Source: Allium sativum
Taxonomy: Eukaryota > Streptophyta > Magnoliopsida > Asparagales > Amaryllidaceae
Direction: 5' to 3'
NCBI GenBank assembly: GCA_030737875.1
Contig: CM060909.1
Location: 29,099,659-29,163,658 of the forward strand
Length of the DNA stretch: 64,000 nucleotides
Within the stretch, counting starts at the first letter, position 1; each line of letters begins with the position of its first letter. Under the pieces are notes generated by a model. The model was not told the origin of the DNA and made no database searches. It worked only from the letters and a program-made list of their open reading frames with translations. Positions 1 to 11,135 of this stretch are shown piece by piece. The translations under genes and the position numbers were made by a program.

Positions 1-705
1 CTAGCTAGCCTTTGTCATATCAGCTATAAATAACTTGTATCTCATTCATTGTAAAACACATTGGGTTTTATTCTGTAATTCTCTTCTTGGAATAAAATCA
101 TTCTTCTTCCTCTGTTCTATTTAGTTTTAGTTTTATTTATGTTCTTGTTATTTAATTTCTGTTTTTCTTCTTCTTTAGCTATGTCTAGCTAATCCCCTTT
201 GATTAGGGGGTGATGACGCTGATAGTATGATTCAATATGAATCACATAGCCAAAAGATGAGGACTGTATACATGTAGATCTGGATCTGAATTAAGGGTTA
301 GATCTGAACCTTCATATTTTGTGTCGTTTAAGAGCTATGCTCCTTCACAGGATATATTCGTGTTCGATCTAACGTTTATCAGATCTAGATCTAATTTTAG
401 GGTTTTAGAAATTAATTAGTGAATCTGTCCTGATAGTCTATGGTTGTAGAGCTGAGCTCCTGCATAGGCTATGCTTGTCGTTATTTACATATTTGTTTCT
501 AAAAACCTATTATCGTTGATTCATGTTTGTGACAGAAACATGTATTAGATCTGGTTAATCTTTTGGCTATTGATGATTATGAATCTGATCTATGTCATTA
601 TCCCCTAATTGCTTTCACTTATTGTTAAAACTCTCTTTTATTTAATTTCTGCTATTTTCTTTGTTTTCCACCAATCAAAAGTTAGGGATAACTTGATTGG
701 ATTTA
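1..705 (+). other. AT-rich non-coding leader or LTR fragment, probably of a retroelement
   Basis: No coding potential is visible. A TATA-like CTATAAATAA lies near 24-33 and an AATAAA at 91-96, about 60 bases downstream. That spacing resembles the promoter/R/polyadenylation part of a plant LTR read on the plus strand. A long T-rich leader follows. At 671-700 an 8-bp inverted repeat (CCAATCAA/TTGATTGG) could form a hairpin. The left boundary lies outside the window and the junction with the minus-strand gag-like sequence is not sharp, somewhere around 705-850. The assignment to a retroelement is inference. Confidence 0.3.
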
Positions 706-1868
706 TTAATTAAAATAATTTGGTCCCAGAGTTCGACACCCTCTACAACAATCCTTGTTGTTTAGGAAAGCCGAACGGATTTTACAGTTGTTTACAACTG
801 CATAATTTGTTCGCAAACAATTGTCTATATCTTGCTGTGAAGACGTGCCTCGAGTGAAACGTCGGATGATGCTTGCGAGATGACTTCCATCTCTGAGGAA
901 TCTTTGCCATGAATTTAGCTCTGCATTTGGGAGAGCTTCGGTGTGATAATCTGGAAAAAACATGCTCAGAAGGGCGGCTGTTGGCTGGCCTCGGCATCCG
1001 GGAGTTAAGTGAAGGTGAGAGTGAGGAGGAGCTCCGTTGAGTGGTAATGGGAAGAATGGCCCATCTTGAACCTGATGAGTATTGGATCGAGTCGTACCCA
1101 TGACAGTGGGTCTAGGCTGATCCAGCATAGCATGTGATGTTCAGAGCTCAGGGTTGCCCCCGGTTGGAGCGAGGTTAAGAGGTTCTACGGTAACGTCATC
1201 TTCTGCCACGATGAGGACCGGTATGGTAGGGTGATCTCCCTTGTTCGGAGGAAAGACTGCACCAGCTCTTCGTTGAAGTGGAAGAGTGGTTAGAGTGGTC
1301 TGTGGTAAGATTCCGAGCTGTAATGGGAATGGCAATTCTGATGGGCCCGGTGGTCGCTCGACTGGCATGAGAGGTCGAGTTGTTTCCAAAGTGGAGGCAA
1401 AGTGGTCGAATGACCTAGATCTTGATCGCGGGCCTCCTGAGAATCTGCTGTTGCAACTGCGCTGGTCGCTGGAAGCGATACTCCTTGCTGTGAATGGTTG
1501 GTTAGTGGGACGAAACCAGGATGAAATAAAGGTGTAGCCTGATCAGTGACCTGATTATGCACAGACCAAAGACCAGTTGTCGCCCCAGCCCCGGTCGGTG
1601 GAGGAATTGATGTTGAAGTGTTCAATCCCATCTCCACTCGACCGAGAAGGTGATCCATCAACTACTGCTGTCGTTTAAGGAGTTTACCTTAAGATTTCAT
1701 ATGGTCTTTGAAATCGACCATGATTTTTTTCGTGTTATCCCGGGTAATAAGTCGAGACATATCTTCATAAGACGAAGCTTCATTGCTTGCCTTCGGAGCA
1801 TTGGTATCGGTTGCGTCGGTGTTCATGGGATGAGAGCATGTTGTATCTTTCTTTCGCTTGTTCGCCAT
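706..1868 (-). pseudogene. Decayed gag-like coding region of a minus-strand LTR retrotransposon
   Basis: Read on the minus strand, an ATG at 1868 (MANKRKKD...) lies just inside the primer-binding site of the LTR at 1922-2745, where a gag start is expected. The frame runs to about 1290 with one in-frame stop near 1687. Coding then continues in another frame from 1389 to 706 with a further stop near 1139, so the region has at least one frameshift and two stops. The predicted product is rich in Pro, Thr and Ser and has no zinc knuckle, protease or RT motif. It fits only the N-terminal part of a structural Gag. The family is not clear; position and orientation rather than a named domain support the call. 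An apparent upstream extension to 1919 is antisense tRNA-like sequence, not protein. Confidence 0.4.
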
Positions 1869-1877
1869 GGATTGAAA

Positions 1878-1921
1878 TAAGCAGAAGGTCGTAGGTTCGA
1901 CACCTTCCTGGCGCGCCAAAG
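1878..1921 (-). other. Extended tRNA-derived primer-binding site
   Basis: On the minus strand TGGCGCGCCAGGAAGG follows the LTR end almost directly, as a primer-binding site should. Read on the plus strand, 1878-1918 looks like the 3' half of a tRNA ending in CCA: the 3' strand of an anticodon stem, a variable region, a T arm (GTAGG-TTCGACA-CCTTC, one mismatch in the stem) and an acceptor strand. From memory it resembles plant tRNA-Arg(CCU) with about two differences. Usual plant primer sites cover 12-18 nt; this match is about 41 nt. Confidence 0.6.
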
Positions 1922-2745
1922 TGTTGACGTCAAAAGTTAGGCACTAGTGACAATCAACAGCCAATTGTGTGGAGAGCACATGAATAATGATTATAATATG
2001 CAGAAATAATAAAGAAAACGGAGAGCACACATAGAATTTTTATAGTGGTTCGGCAAATACAGTGCCTACATCCACTTTATATATATATTTCTTTTGGTTT
2101 TTATTACAAGTACAATGCTTTTTCTGTTTGAAGAAAGGAGAGGAGATGGCTATTTTATGAGTTAGATGTGAGATTCGAAAGTCTTGGGGAAGCATAGAGC
2201 CTTCGAAAAAGGTCCTTTTCCTCTTTGAGCTTTGGGATATTTATAGGTGGAGATAGCGGCTTGGGCTGTTGTGACGTGGCCCGGCCTTTTCGGGAAAGCT
2301 TGGACGCGTGGAGTCCTTCCCTTGGTTAGAAAAGCGGCTGGATGACTGATTCCACTATTCATAAATAGTATCCTCGTAAGTTGTGGCTTATGTGGCGTCC
2401 ACAGTGAGGTGTATTAAAAGTAGAGCTTTGTTCGGATATGGTTGACCACTTTTATTGACTTGAATGTCGGGTTGAGCATTTGAATGGATAAGCTAGATGT
2501 TTCCATGTAGATCTGAGATATTCGGTCGATACGCCAGATATGAGAGCGTTTCTCTCGGTCGACTGGGAGAACGATTCTTCTGGAGCGAGTAATCACTTGA
2601 TGAGAATTGGCTTTGGGACAATATGCGACTGTTCCGGGCCGAGCTTCCACTGGGCTTCCTGAAGCATGATTTATCTGATTCGGTTGATTATGCGTTTGGG
2701 CTTCGATCTGGCCCGTCGCGGCTTTCGCCAAAAGGAGGGTTAACA
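1922..2745 (-). mobile_element. LTR (5' LTR of the minus-strand element), 824 bp
   Basis: In plus orientation the segment begins TGTTGACG and ends GGGTTAACA, giving the expected TGTT...AACA termini, and the primer-binding site abuts its lower end. A minus-strand TATA box (TATAAATA) lies at 2238-2245. The segment at 2040-2085 contains the TATAGTGGTTCGGC and TCCACTT blocks that also occur in the copia LTR at 31743. The partner LTR is not in the window, so the target-site duplication cannot be checked; the candidate on this side is CTATC at 2746-2750. Confidence 0.55.
2238..2245 (-). promoter_or_regulatory. TATA box of the LTR at 1922-2745
   Basis: TATAAATA on the minus strand within CCTATAAATATCCC. 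It lies about 500 bases inside the LTR in transcription order, as expected for a U3 promoter. Confidence 0.4.
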
Positions 2746-3856
2746 CTATCCATTCAAAGTAAAACAATACCCCCATTCTTTGTAATTTTAAGTATGTCAA
2801 TATTATTATTTGCGAAATTTATGGAAATTATAGCAAAGACCTTATTGGAATTTGAATCCTAGCAAATTGGTGCATAGAAAAATATTATAGTTATTAGTAT
2901 AGACTAGGACGTAAGTTAGTTAGATTTACAAAAAAATGGATTAGGAAACTTTTGAATTTTTGGGTCACGTCTCATTTGAAGACTAAAGAGATAGGCAGAG
3001 CTTTGAAGATGAAAGGAAAAATTTGCATCTTGAATCTCTTAGACAATAGGAATTATATTTATCTTTAGGATTAGCATAGTTACTTCTGATGGTCAGGATA
3101 GCACCGTTAAAGTAATTCAAGGAGGCTTTGCGAATCATCAAAGTGTTGGTGGGAAAACCATCAATAAATTTTACTCAAACCAAAATTGTGATTAGACTTT
3201 GCGAAAAGTAATTTGATTAGGCAACTTGTGAAGGTTAGAAAGTCAGCATTATATTTTGGGCTTTCCCATTATTAGGGAAATAAAATATATTGTTGATGAT
3301 AAGAGCCCATAGCATTTATGTACTTTTACATTTGATAAAATACATTCACATCATAACAAATTTTAGTAGGGCCTAATCAAGAAATGTGGACAAAAACAGA
3401 ACCCTTGGCATCTCTTGCCACCATAGGTATTGTAGAGCACAAGATTTCAAGGCTCCGTAATATTTAGACTGGTTCAAGTATGTTATGGAAGAATTTCAAT
3501 GGAAAGTATGAAAATTTTAAATTTTGAAGCCTTTCTTGAAAATTTTAGTATTATATGTTTGCATAAAGGTTGCTAGATTGGATGATAGGAAGTGTTTGCA
3601 ACACAAATGCACTAAGCACTCTTGTAGAAATTATATGCTTATTAGGGTGTTTTGCATACATACAACATCACATATTACACTTTCATATTAGGATTGAGCT
3701 CATTTTAGCAAGTCCGCAGGGCATGGTCACATCGAGTAATGGATGTTTCACGGATGTTTATAAATAACTTGGGTGTATAACATGTTTGTTAGAGCAATTT
3801 GTGTTTTCCACCCCTTAAAAAAGATTTCGGGATGAAATCTGTTTTAAGGGGGAGAA
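2746..3856 (+). pseudogene. Heavily decayed 3' end of a chromovirus (Tekay/Del-like) polyprotein with polypurine tract
   Basis: No open frame of useful length remains. Near 3425-3510 short stretches in changing frames resemble the C-terminal chromodomain-side segment of plant chromoviruses (an EHKISRLRN-like motif, then LWKN). At 3826-3856 the sequence reads like the usual pol terminus (FRDEI...FK) merging into the polypurine tract AAGGGGGAGAA, followed at once by an LTR start (TGTAATACC). This order is characteristic of Tekay/Del elements. The rest (2751-3400) is AT-rich and unrecognised. The family call rests on the terminus, not on intact domains. Confidence 0.45.
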
Positions 3857-4547
3857 TGTAATACCACGTATAATATATCCTAAATAGACATAGGCAATTA
3901 AATTTAAATATAAATAATAATAAATTTATAAAATATTAATGGGCTGAAAATAAGAATATTGGATAATTGAGAATTAGACCACGAAAGTATTATCATTGTA
4001 CTCATGGTGAGATTCTAGTATGCTTTCATATTTTATTTCCTGAAAATTGTGTATATATAAAGGAGTTATCAATAAAACAAATTGTAGGTAAATTGTATAC
4101 ACACAAGATTTGGAATTCAAGATGAATGAATATATATTTATAATCAAATTATATATGTTGATTGGCATAATGGAATATTCCTTGAAGATTTGAATTTGTA
4201 TGTAAATATATACACACATAAACACACGAGGGGACAAAAAAATGGAATATAATCTATTACGTTTGACTATTAAATAAATAAGGTGAACGACTAGGAGCAT
4301 TAATCTTCTGAAATTCGACCCTAAGGGGGGGTCAACCTTTCCGTTTAAGAGGGGTTGACGTGGCGGTCGACTGCCCACCTAGGGAAGGTGCTGGATGCCC
4401 TCCTAGGGAAGGTGTCGACCTCCCTTCAGGATAATGGACAATGGGTGGGGAAGATTTTATTTAATTAGGGGTTTTAATATAGTTTTGCTTAAATGGAAGG
4501 TCCATATTTTATATAACTAATCCTACGGTCCACGTACAGACTAGCAG

Positions 4548-4557
4548 CTATATAAAG
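4548..4557 (+). promoter_or_regulatory. TATA box of the outer LTR
   Basis: CTATATAAAG is followed by CCCCTAGTCTCTCCCC and a pyrimidine-rich stretch, a typical plant LTR promoter and start region. It lies about 690 bases from the LTR start. The hAT element inserted about 180 bases downstream, in the presumed R/U5 region. Confidence 0.5.
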
Positions 4558-5328
4558 ACCCCTAGTCTCTCCCCTAAACCATACATTTCACTCTCTCATA
4601 TGCCTTAACTTGGTCTCTATGCTATTTTTCTTAATTTCAGAAACATGTTAAGTTTCTTCTCTTATTCTAACATATATTCTATCTCTTCTAAATCTGAATT
4701 CTTATCTAGATTTTGTAATTAAGCATAATATATATTAAGGCCGTCAATTTCGTACATGACCCGAAACAAGACTCGTAACCCGCACGATAAAAACCCGACC
4801 CGACCCATTTATGAACGGGTCAATTTCGGGTCAACCCGCTCTGACCCGTTTAATAAACGGGTGGGTCACGGGTTGACCCATGAACCCACGAACCCATTTA
4901 AATTAAAATGTATTTTTATTACTTCAGTTTAAAATTTACATACACCCATTTTTTATGAAAAACAAGGCCCAGCGAGCCCAGTCCAGGCTTTTAGTTGATT
5001 ACAATTTACGACCTAGTGTTTCTTACCTCTTTCACTTTATCAAGCTACGACTGTCTTTGTTAATTCACTTTATAGAACACCGGCCGCTGTCATTTGAAGA
5101 ACTCGCGCATTCAATTGAAGAACACCAACGCTGGCGGCTATCAATTGAAGAACTCGCGCATCATATCCAAGAACACCGGCGGTAGCCGCGGCACCAGCAA
5201 CATCATCGGACTCTCGCGCATCAAATCCAAGCACAATCATTAAGTTTTTTTTCTTTCGATTTTTAGTATTATCATGATTCGATTATGAAGTATGAACAAT
5301 TTCATAGAGCACCATCCATAAACTAGAG

Positions 5329-5445
5329 CATAAATAATGGTTTTTAATGTAGTGGGTTTTAGTGCATAAATAATGGTTTTTAATGCTTAAAAATTGTTTT
5401 TTAATGCAGCAAATAATGGTTTTCAATGCATAAATACTCTAACTA
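5329..5445. repeat. Short imperfect tandem repeat (ATAAATAATGGTTTTTAATG)
   Basis: Four decayed units of roughly 30-35 bp, each containing an AATGGTTTTTAATG-like core, lie in the 5' part of the hAT element upstream of its transposase remnant. A T-rich run (about 5601-5642) follows. No function is suggested. Confidence 0.5.
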
Positions 5446-5645
5446 AATGTACAAATGAAAATACAAATCTACATGTATCGCATAAATACTCTAAATAAAC
5501 ATACAAATGAAAATACGAATCTGCATGTATCACTTCTACATGTATCACTTGATTCACTTGTACACAACATTTTATATGCAGCTAAATCATTTTATATGAT
5601 AGTTTTTTTTTTTTTTTCTTTTTTTTTCTTTTTTTTTTTTTGCAG

Positions 5646-7654
5646 AAAAGAGAAGAGTGTTTTTATCCCTAGTGGTGATCAAGTTGAAGATGTCAGTATC
5701 GAAGAAATGGGAACAGAAAACATAGAAATAAAAGATGAAAAAATTGTCTGTAAGAGAAGTAGAAAGCTTACTTCTGAGGTATGGGCTAAGTTTGAAATTA
5801 TTCCATTGCAAGATGATGGAAAACAAAGAGCTAAGTGTATGTAATGTGGTACTACTTATTTATGTGATAGTAGTTATGGCACAGGAAACTTAAAACAACA
5901 TGTTAAATCTTGTACCAAAAATCAGGATCTAAGTCAATTGCTATTAAGTCAAACCGAGGGCCCTCTTATGACTAGGTCATCTAAATTTGATCCGGATAAA
6001 TTTAGAGAATTGTTGGTAATGTCAATATTGATGCATGATCTACCGTTGCAAATTGTTGAGTGCGCTGGAATTAGACAATTATTTTCTTATGTCTATGCGA
6101 ATATTAAGTTGATTTCTAAAAATACTACTAGAGCTGATGTGATTAAAATGTATGAAGGGGAAAATTTGAAACTTAGACACACATTAGTTACACTTCCAGG
6201 GAGAATTTGTTTGATTTCCGATTTATGGACTTCTATAGCAACCGATAGGTACATTTGTCTAACTGCTCATTTTTTTAATGCTAATTGGGTCCTCCAAAAG
6301 AGAGTTTTAAATTTTAGTTTCATGCCTCCTCCACATACTGGAGTTGCTTTGTCCAAAAAAAATTATAATTTGTTGATTGATTGGACAATTGAAAGAAAAA
6401 TATTTTCCATTACATTAGACAATGCTAGTGCAAATGATGTATTTGCTAATTTGTTAAAGGAGCAACTTTTATTGATGGATGGTGATTTTTTTTCACATTA
6501 GATGTTGTGCTCATATTCTTAATCTTATAGTGCAAGATGGGTTAAAAGAAGTTGATATATGTGTGTCTAAAATTAGGGAGAGCATTAAATAGGTAAGAGG
6601 CTCACAAGCAAGGAAGCAATTTTTTTTAGAGTTATCTCATGTTTCTTTGGAGTGTAGGAAAGGTTTATGACAGGATATTCCGACTAGATCGAATTCCACG
6701 TTTCTCATGCTTGAGAGTGCTATTTATTATCAGCTTGCTTTCTATCATTTACAGTTGAGTGATTCCAACTATAAACACACTGAATTGGTTAAGGTGGAAC
6801 AAGTTTTTAAGTTTTTAAAGGTCTTCTATGATGTGACTTGTCTCTTTTCTGGCTCCAAATATCCTACTGCAAATTTGTATTTTCCTCAAGTATTTGTTAT
6901 CCAAGAAACTTTGCAAAGAGCAATGGTTGATGGTGATAGTTTTATGAGAAGGATTGCACGTGGTATGACGGAAAATTTTGAGAAGTATTGGAAGACATAT
7001 AGTCTTATTCCCTCTATTGCTATTATTCTAGACCCTATGTATAAGATTCAGTTTGTGGAGTTTTCGTATAAGAGACTTTATGGTGGTGGTTCTGTAGAAA
7101 TGAGTAAAATTCGTGATACTTTGTTTTTCTCTTTTTGATATTTACATGCAAATGTATGGTAAAAAAGCAAACAATGCTTCTAGTAGTCAGAGTCAATCTT
7201 CTGCAGGGAAATTTCTAAAGAATGCTTGGATGTTATGAAGGTGAACTTTATATAACCACACATTTAAACTTTAAAAATCTTTCTTCTATTACACAATTTA
7301 GTATTTACTGTATCTTGCATATATATGTATATATATATGATTTTGACAATTTTGAGAGTGAAGAATTTACATTTTTAGGTTAAAAAACTCAATTAGAATT
7401 GTATTTGGATGAACCAAAGTTGGATAGGAAGACAAATTTGGATATTCTTGAATATTGGAATGCAAATCAATTTAGATTTCCAGAATTGTCAATTATGGCC
7501 CGTGATGTGTTATCCATTCCTATATCTACTGTTGCATTGGAAGCATCATTTAGTGTAGGTGGTCGAGTCTCGATCAATATCAAAGTGCACTTAAGCCCGA
7601 AGTTGTAGAAGCAATAATACGCACACGAGATTGGATATTTGGGGATGGAGGTTG
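5646..7654 (+). pseudogene. hAT-family transposase (BED zinc-finger, RICESLEEPER-like), pseudogene
   Basis: An N-terminal BED zinc finger is recognisable (KLTSEVWAKFEII ... LKQHVKSC) but has a stop between its first two cysteines near 5842. The central catalytic region is clear at 5938-6501: SDLWTS, then TLDNASANDVF. A frameshift in a T-run near 6490 precedes the conserved RCCAHILNLIVQDGL segment, which lies in another frame, followed by stops near 6590 and 6668. Coding resumes at 6707-7138. After a probable intron ending near 7378, the C-terminal dimerisation domain appears (LDILEYWNAN ... MARDVLSIPISTVALEASFS). A last frameshift near 7570 precedes EAIIRTRDW, with a stop near 7654. The family normally has one protein of about 650-700 aa that binds the element ends and catalyses excision. 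This copy is clearly inactive. Confidence 0.85.
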
Positions 7655-8261
7655 AATTTCTTACTTTGTTGTCCATTATATAAAATTTGATTTTCTGGAA
7701 ATATAGTAACTTGACAGGTGCTACTACTTTGCCTATTAATCTTGAAGAATTAAAGGAGGACATTAGCAACCTAGAAATCGATGGCGTCCACTCTCAAACC
7801 GTTGAGTGTTCTTCTAGCAATCAGCGTCAACTCGATTAACCAGTATGTTAGTAACATTAATGTGAGTTTGTTTAGTTTGTCAATTTTGCTGAGTTTGTCA
7901 AACTTGTTAAATCATTTAATGTGAGTTTGTCTAGTTAAAACTTGTTAAATCATCTAATGAAGTGAAAGCGACTTTTGAACTACCAATTACACCATTTATT
8001 TAATAATTAATAACTACCAAATACCAATACCAGCACTTGAGAACTTTTGTACATATATTATTTAGCCTAATTTGGCATGCATTAGGTATTTAGGACCAGG
8101 TGCTTCTATTTTGTGGCTTGCATTAGGCAATTTGTTTTATTGGCATGCATTAGGCATTTAGGTGCTTCTATTTTGTGGACTATGCAGTATTATTACTGAG
8201 TTTTAAACATGAAATGAGTTTTGAATATGTTCATGATGCCCATTATTAGTTGTTACACATG

Positions 8262-8466
8262 TGGAGCTGCCGCTGAGCAGCAGCTTGGAGGTGTCGCTGA
8301 GCAGCAGCTTGGAGCTGTCGCCGAGCTGAGCTGCTACTAAGCAGCAGCTCGGCCCTGCAGCAATAGCAGCACCGCTGCTGCTAAGCAGTAGCTCGGCACT
8401 GCAGCAGCAGCAGTAGTGACGGCCGAGCTGCTGCTTAGCAATAGCTCAGCAGCAGCTCCGGGCTTG
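8262..8466. repeat. GC-rich GCT/AGC-type low-complexity segment with strong self-complementarity
   Basis: Alternating GAGCAGCAGCTT, GAGCTGCTGCTTAGC and GCTGCTGCTAAGCAG blocks occur in both orientations, so either strand could fold into long CNG-type hairpins. It stands out from the AT-rich hAT body, downstream of the transposase remnant. It could be an expanded trinucleotide tract; it has no convincing open frame. Confidence 0.6.
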
Positions 8467-9574
8467 AACTGCAGTTACACTTACAAATTATAATGTTACA
8501 TAGTTTTTTATTTTATCTGAGTTGCTTATTTACATGAAATATACCTTTCAGTTTCAGATTACCAACAAAATTCATTGGAGTTCACACTTTCTTGCCTGCT
8601 CAGAATGGAGACTGGACCGCTTTCATCAAGTCTGGTCTACTGCTACTTCCTGCTATTTCATTTTTTGTTTTAATGTAATTTGTAATTTGTATCACTATTA
8701 GTTGTTAAATGTTATAACTATTAGTTGTTTCTAACTTTCTGTAAGTGTTATTTGAGACTTTGAGTCTGTGGCTATGTAGTTACTAGTATGTTATGCATTT
8801 GGAGATGATCCGGATCTAGATGGATTTTGGACTTTGGAGTATGGATTCTATATTTCTATATATGCTTACTGCTTATGCATTGATCTTATAATATATTGTA
8901 TACTTCATATTTGTATGTGATATGTAGTATGCCAGTATGCATGCACATGCAGCATGTTTAATTGCTTATAGGGTTTCTGAAAATACAATAAATGAGTTAA
9001 ACGGGTCAACCCAACCCGACCTGACCCGACCTAACCCGATTAGATAAATGGTTTAGCAAGGTCGGGTCGGGTCAACCCGTTTATAAACGGGTTGGGTTTG
9101 GGTTGGCAAAAGCTGCCTCGTTTATTAAATGGGTTGACCTGACCTGTTCAATAATTGACCGGAACCCGACTTGACCCGATTCGAACCCGATCCGACACGA
9201 CCCATTGATAGCCTTAATATATATAAGATTCTAAATATGATTCATATATATAAGAGGATTTGGAGTACGCTGATTCGAAAGGATCAACCCAAATTTGCTA
9301 GATTATATACCGAATTCACATTCTTCTCTTCCTATCTCTATAAGTGGAAATTATATGAGTTTTCTATTTTCTGTATTTTGTTAGTGTAGATTTGGATTGT
9401 TATGCCTAAAGGGGTTTGGATTTGCATGGAAACAAAATATAAATAAATCATCCAAGTACTTTATAATTTGCAGAAATGATCAATCAATTGGTGTATATTG
9501 AGTTTTGGTTAAAGATATAATAAAAGATAGGCTCTTGCACTACAACAAAAACACCATATTACAACTTTAATTTT

Positions 9575-9719
9575 ACAACGGTGGTAAAAGCACCGTTGTA
9601 ATAAATGGTTTTTTACAACGGTGGTAAAAGCACCGTTGTAATAAATGGTTTTTTACAACGGTGGAAAAAACACCGTTGTAATAAATGGTTTTTTACAACA
9701 GTGGTAAAAGCACCGTTGT
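9575..9719. repeat. Left subterminal hairpin array of the 3.8-kb CACTA element
   Basis: Four 40-bp units start at about 9575, 9615, 9655 and 9695. Each holds an inverted repeat of 9 bp (ACAACGGTG ... CACCGTTGT) around a 7-base loop, followed by AATAAATGGTTTT. The third unit has a changed loop and the fourth one stem substitution. In CACTA elements such subterminal motifs are the TNPA-type binding sites. Confidence 0.85.
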
Positions 9720-10817
9720 AATAAATATATTTTTAACAACTTTTTGTTTTGTTAGTTGTAATAGATGCCCATTACAAACTTCATGTTTATAATATCTAAA
9801 TTGAATAACTAATTATATTAATATTTAATAATAATTAATAATTAATAATAAACTCAGGAATCAATAATATTTATTAATTATTATTAAATAATTAATAGTT
9901 AATAAGTGGTAATTAATGTTTAATAGTTAATGTTAACTGCTTATTAATTAATATTTAGGTGACATATACATTATAAGCTTTTAATAGTTATTACTCGATT
10001 ATAACTAAGTAGAAATAAGTAAAAGTTAAATAATAACTATTGTTAATATGAAATAATCCTAATTAATAATTAATTTAAAATATGAAATAATCCTAATTAA
10101 TAATTAACATTTAATTAATAACTTCTGATAGTTAATAGTTAATATATACTAATTAATTTGATAATTAATAGTTAAATTAGACAATATAAATTTAAAATTT
10201 TGTAAAATATTCAATATTTCATGAAATACTCAAAAATTTATCTAATATTCTAAACTAATACTAAGCAACATTTATTAATTAAAATAATTAATAACCATAT
10301 TTAGTGTTTAATATTTAAAAATGTAAAATTTTGAACTAAGTAAAATTAATTTGAAAATATTCATAAGATTTAGAAATAAAATTTTATATTTTCAACAGAA
10401 TTAAATAACTTAATTTTTTATTATAAATATTCAATATTTTAGAAAAACAATAAGAAGAATCAAATTTTAGAAATATTTTTTAGTAACTAAATTGCAACAT
10501 TCATTAGAACCTATATAATATTTATCATCTCCATACACATCTATATATTCTCTTTTATTTTACTTTTCCTTGACACATACAGGAAAATTGTTTTGGCTCC
10601 ATCGCTTTTAAGTTTTGGCTCCAAACCGAAATTTTCGGCTCCAAACTGAAATATTGGGCTCGAAGTAGCGGAGTTTCTCACAACCCAATGTTTTAATCGG
10701 TGGCTCCACAAACAAATTTCACAAATTAATTCCCATCTCATCCTCTCCAGGCGAAATCTCCTCTTTCTAACCCTAATCTCAAATTCTACAGTAGCTGCAA
10801 AATAGTCACTCTCGCGG

Positions 10818-11135
10818 ATGAACGACGGAGATGGGTTGGAGTACGAAGCGCTGCACACGGCGATCCACCGGAGGCGGATGAACTGGATCCCCGTTCTCCA
10901 GATGCAGAAATTATGCTCGATTGCCGATGTCGTCGTCGAATTGAAGAGAGTCGAGTTCAATCACAGTGTGAATGTCGGTAACGGAATCGATGTTAGATCG
11001 GAGCGATCTACTGTTAGCTATAAGAAGTCCGAAGATGGAAGCTCTGATTCTTTCGGCAGCGCTGATGATCTGAAAGTCCTCTGCATTTCCGATTCAGGTT
11101 ATTCTTTTTTATTATGTTATGAACTATTTGGTTAG
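10818..11135 (+). CDS. Unrecognised ORF or captured exon inside the 3.8-kb CACTA element
   Basis: The ORF has mixed codon use and a charged, non-repetitive product (YEALHTAIHRRRMNW, then VVVELKRVEF, then SSDSFGSADDLKVLCISDSG). The segment is less AT-rich than the surrounding element. A plausible splice donor follows GATTCAG near 11097, which would end the exon there, so the last dozen residues may be intronic. Other exon-like ends lie at 11330 (CTGCAG/GTATC), 11449 (TTTAAAG/GTAAGT) and 12796 (TGTGCAG/GTGG). I do not recognise the product. It may be a gene fragment captured from the host genome, as often seen in non-autonomous CACTA elements, or an element-specific protein. Confidence 0.35.
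   Translation: MNDGDGLEYEALHTAIHRRRMNWIPVLQMQKLCSIADVVVELKRVEFNHSVNVGNGIDVRSERSTVSYKKSEDGSSDSFGSADDLKVLCISDSGYSFLLCYELFG

Larger units (their letters stand above)
4736..9216 (+). mobile_element. hAT transposon, 4.5 kb, with broken transposase
   Basis: Terminal inverted repeats TAAGGCCGTCAAT and (at the right, reverse complement) TAAGGCTATCAAT flank a 4,481-bp element. The 8-bp target duplication ATATATAT is present at 4728-4735 and 9217-9224. Subterminal zones at 4755-4890 and 9000-9205 are dense in ACCCGACCCG/GGGTCAACCCG blocks in both orientations, the kind of clustered motif that hAT transposases bind. It carries a plus-strand BED/hAT transposase pseudogene and a GCT-rich segment. It lies in the outer LTR. 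Confidence 0.85.

Noticed and set aside
1869..1919. N-terminal extension MARQEGVEPTTF of the gag-like frame
   Set aside because: This is the antisense of tRNA-like sequence (the primer-binding site). The GVEPTT peptide is a well-known artefact of reading through tRNA sequence.
5587..5826. Minus-strand ORF opposite the hAT transposase
   Set aside because: It is a Lys/Phe-rich product caused by the T-run and runs antisense to a clear BED/hAT reading.
9171..9389. Plus-strand ORF across the right end of the hAT element
   Set aside because: It crosses the terminal inverted repeat and target duplication, so it is a chance frame.
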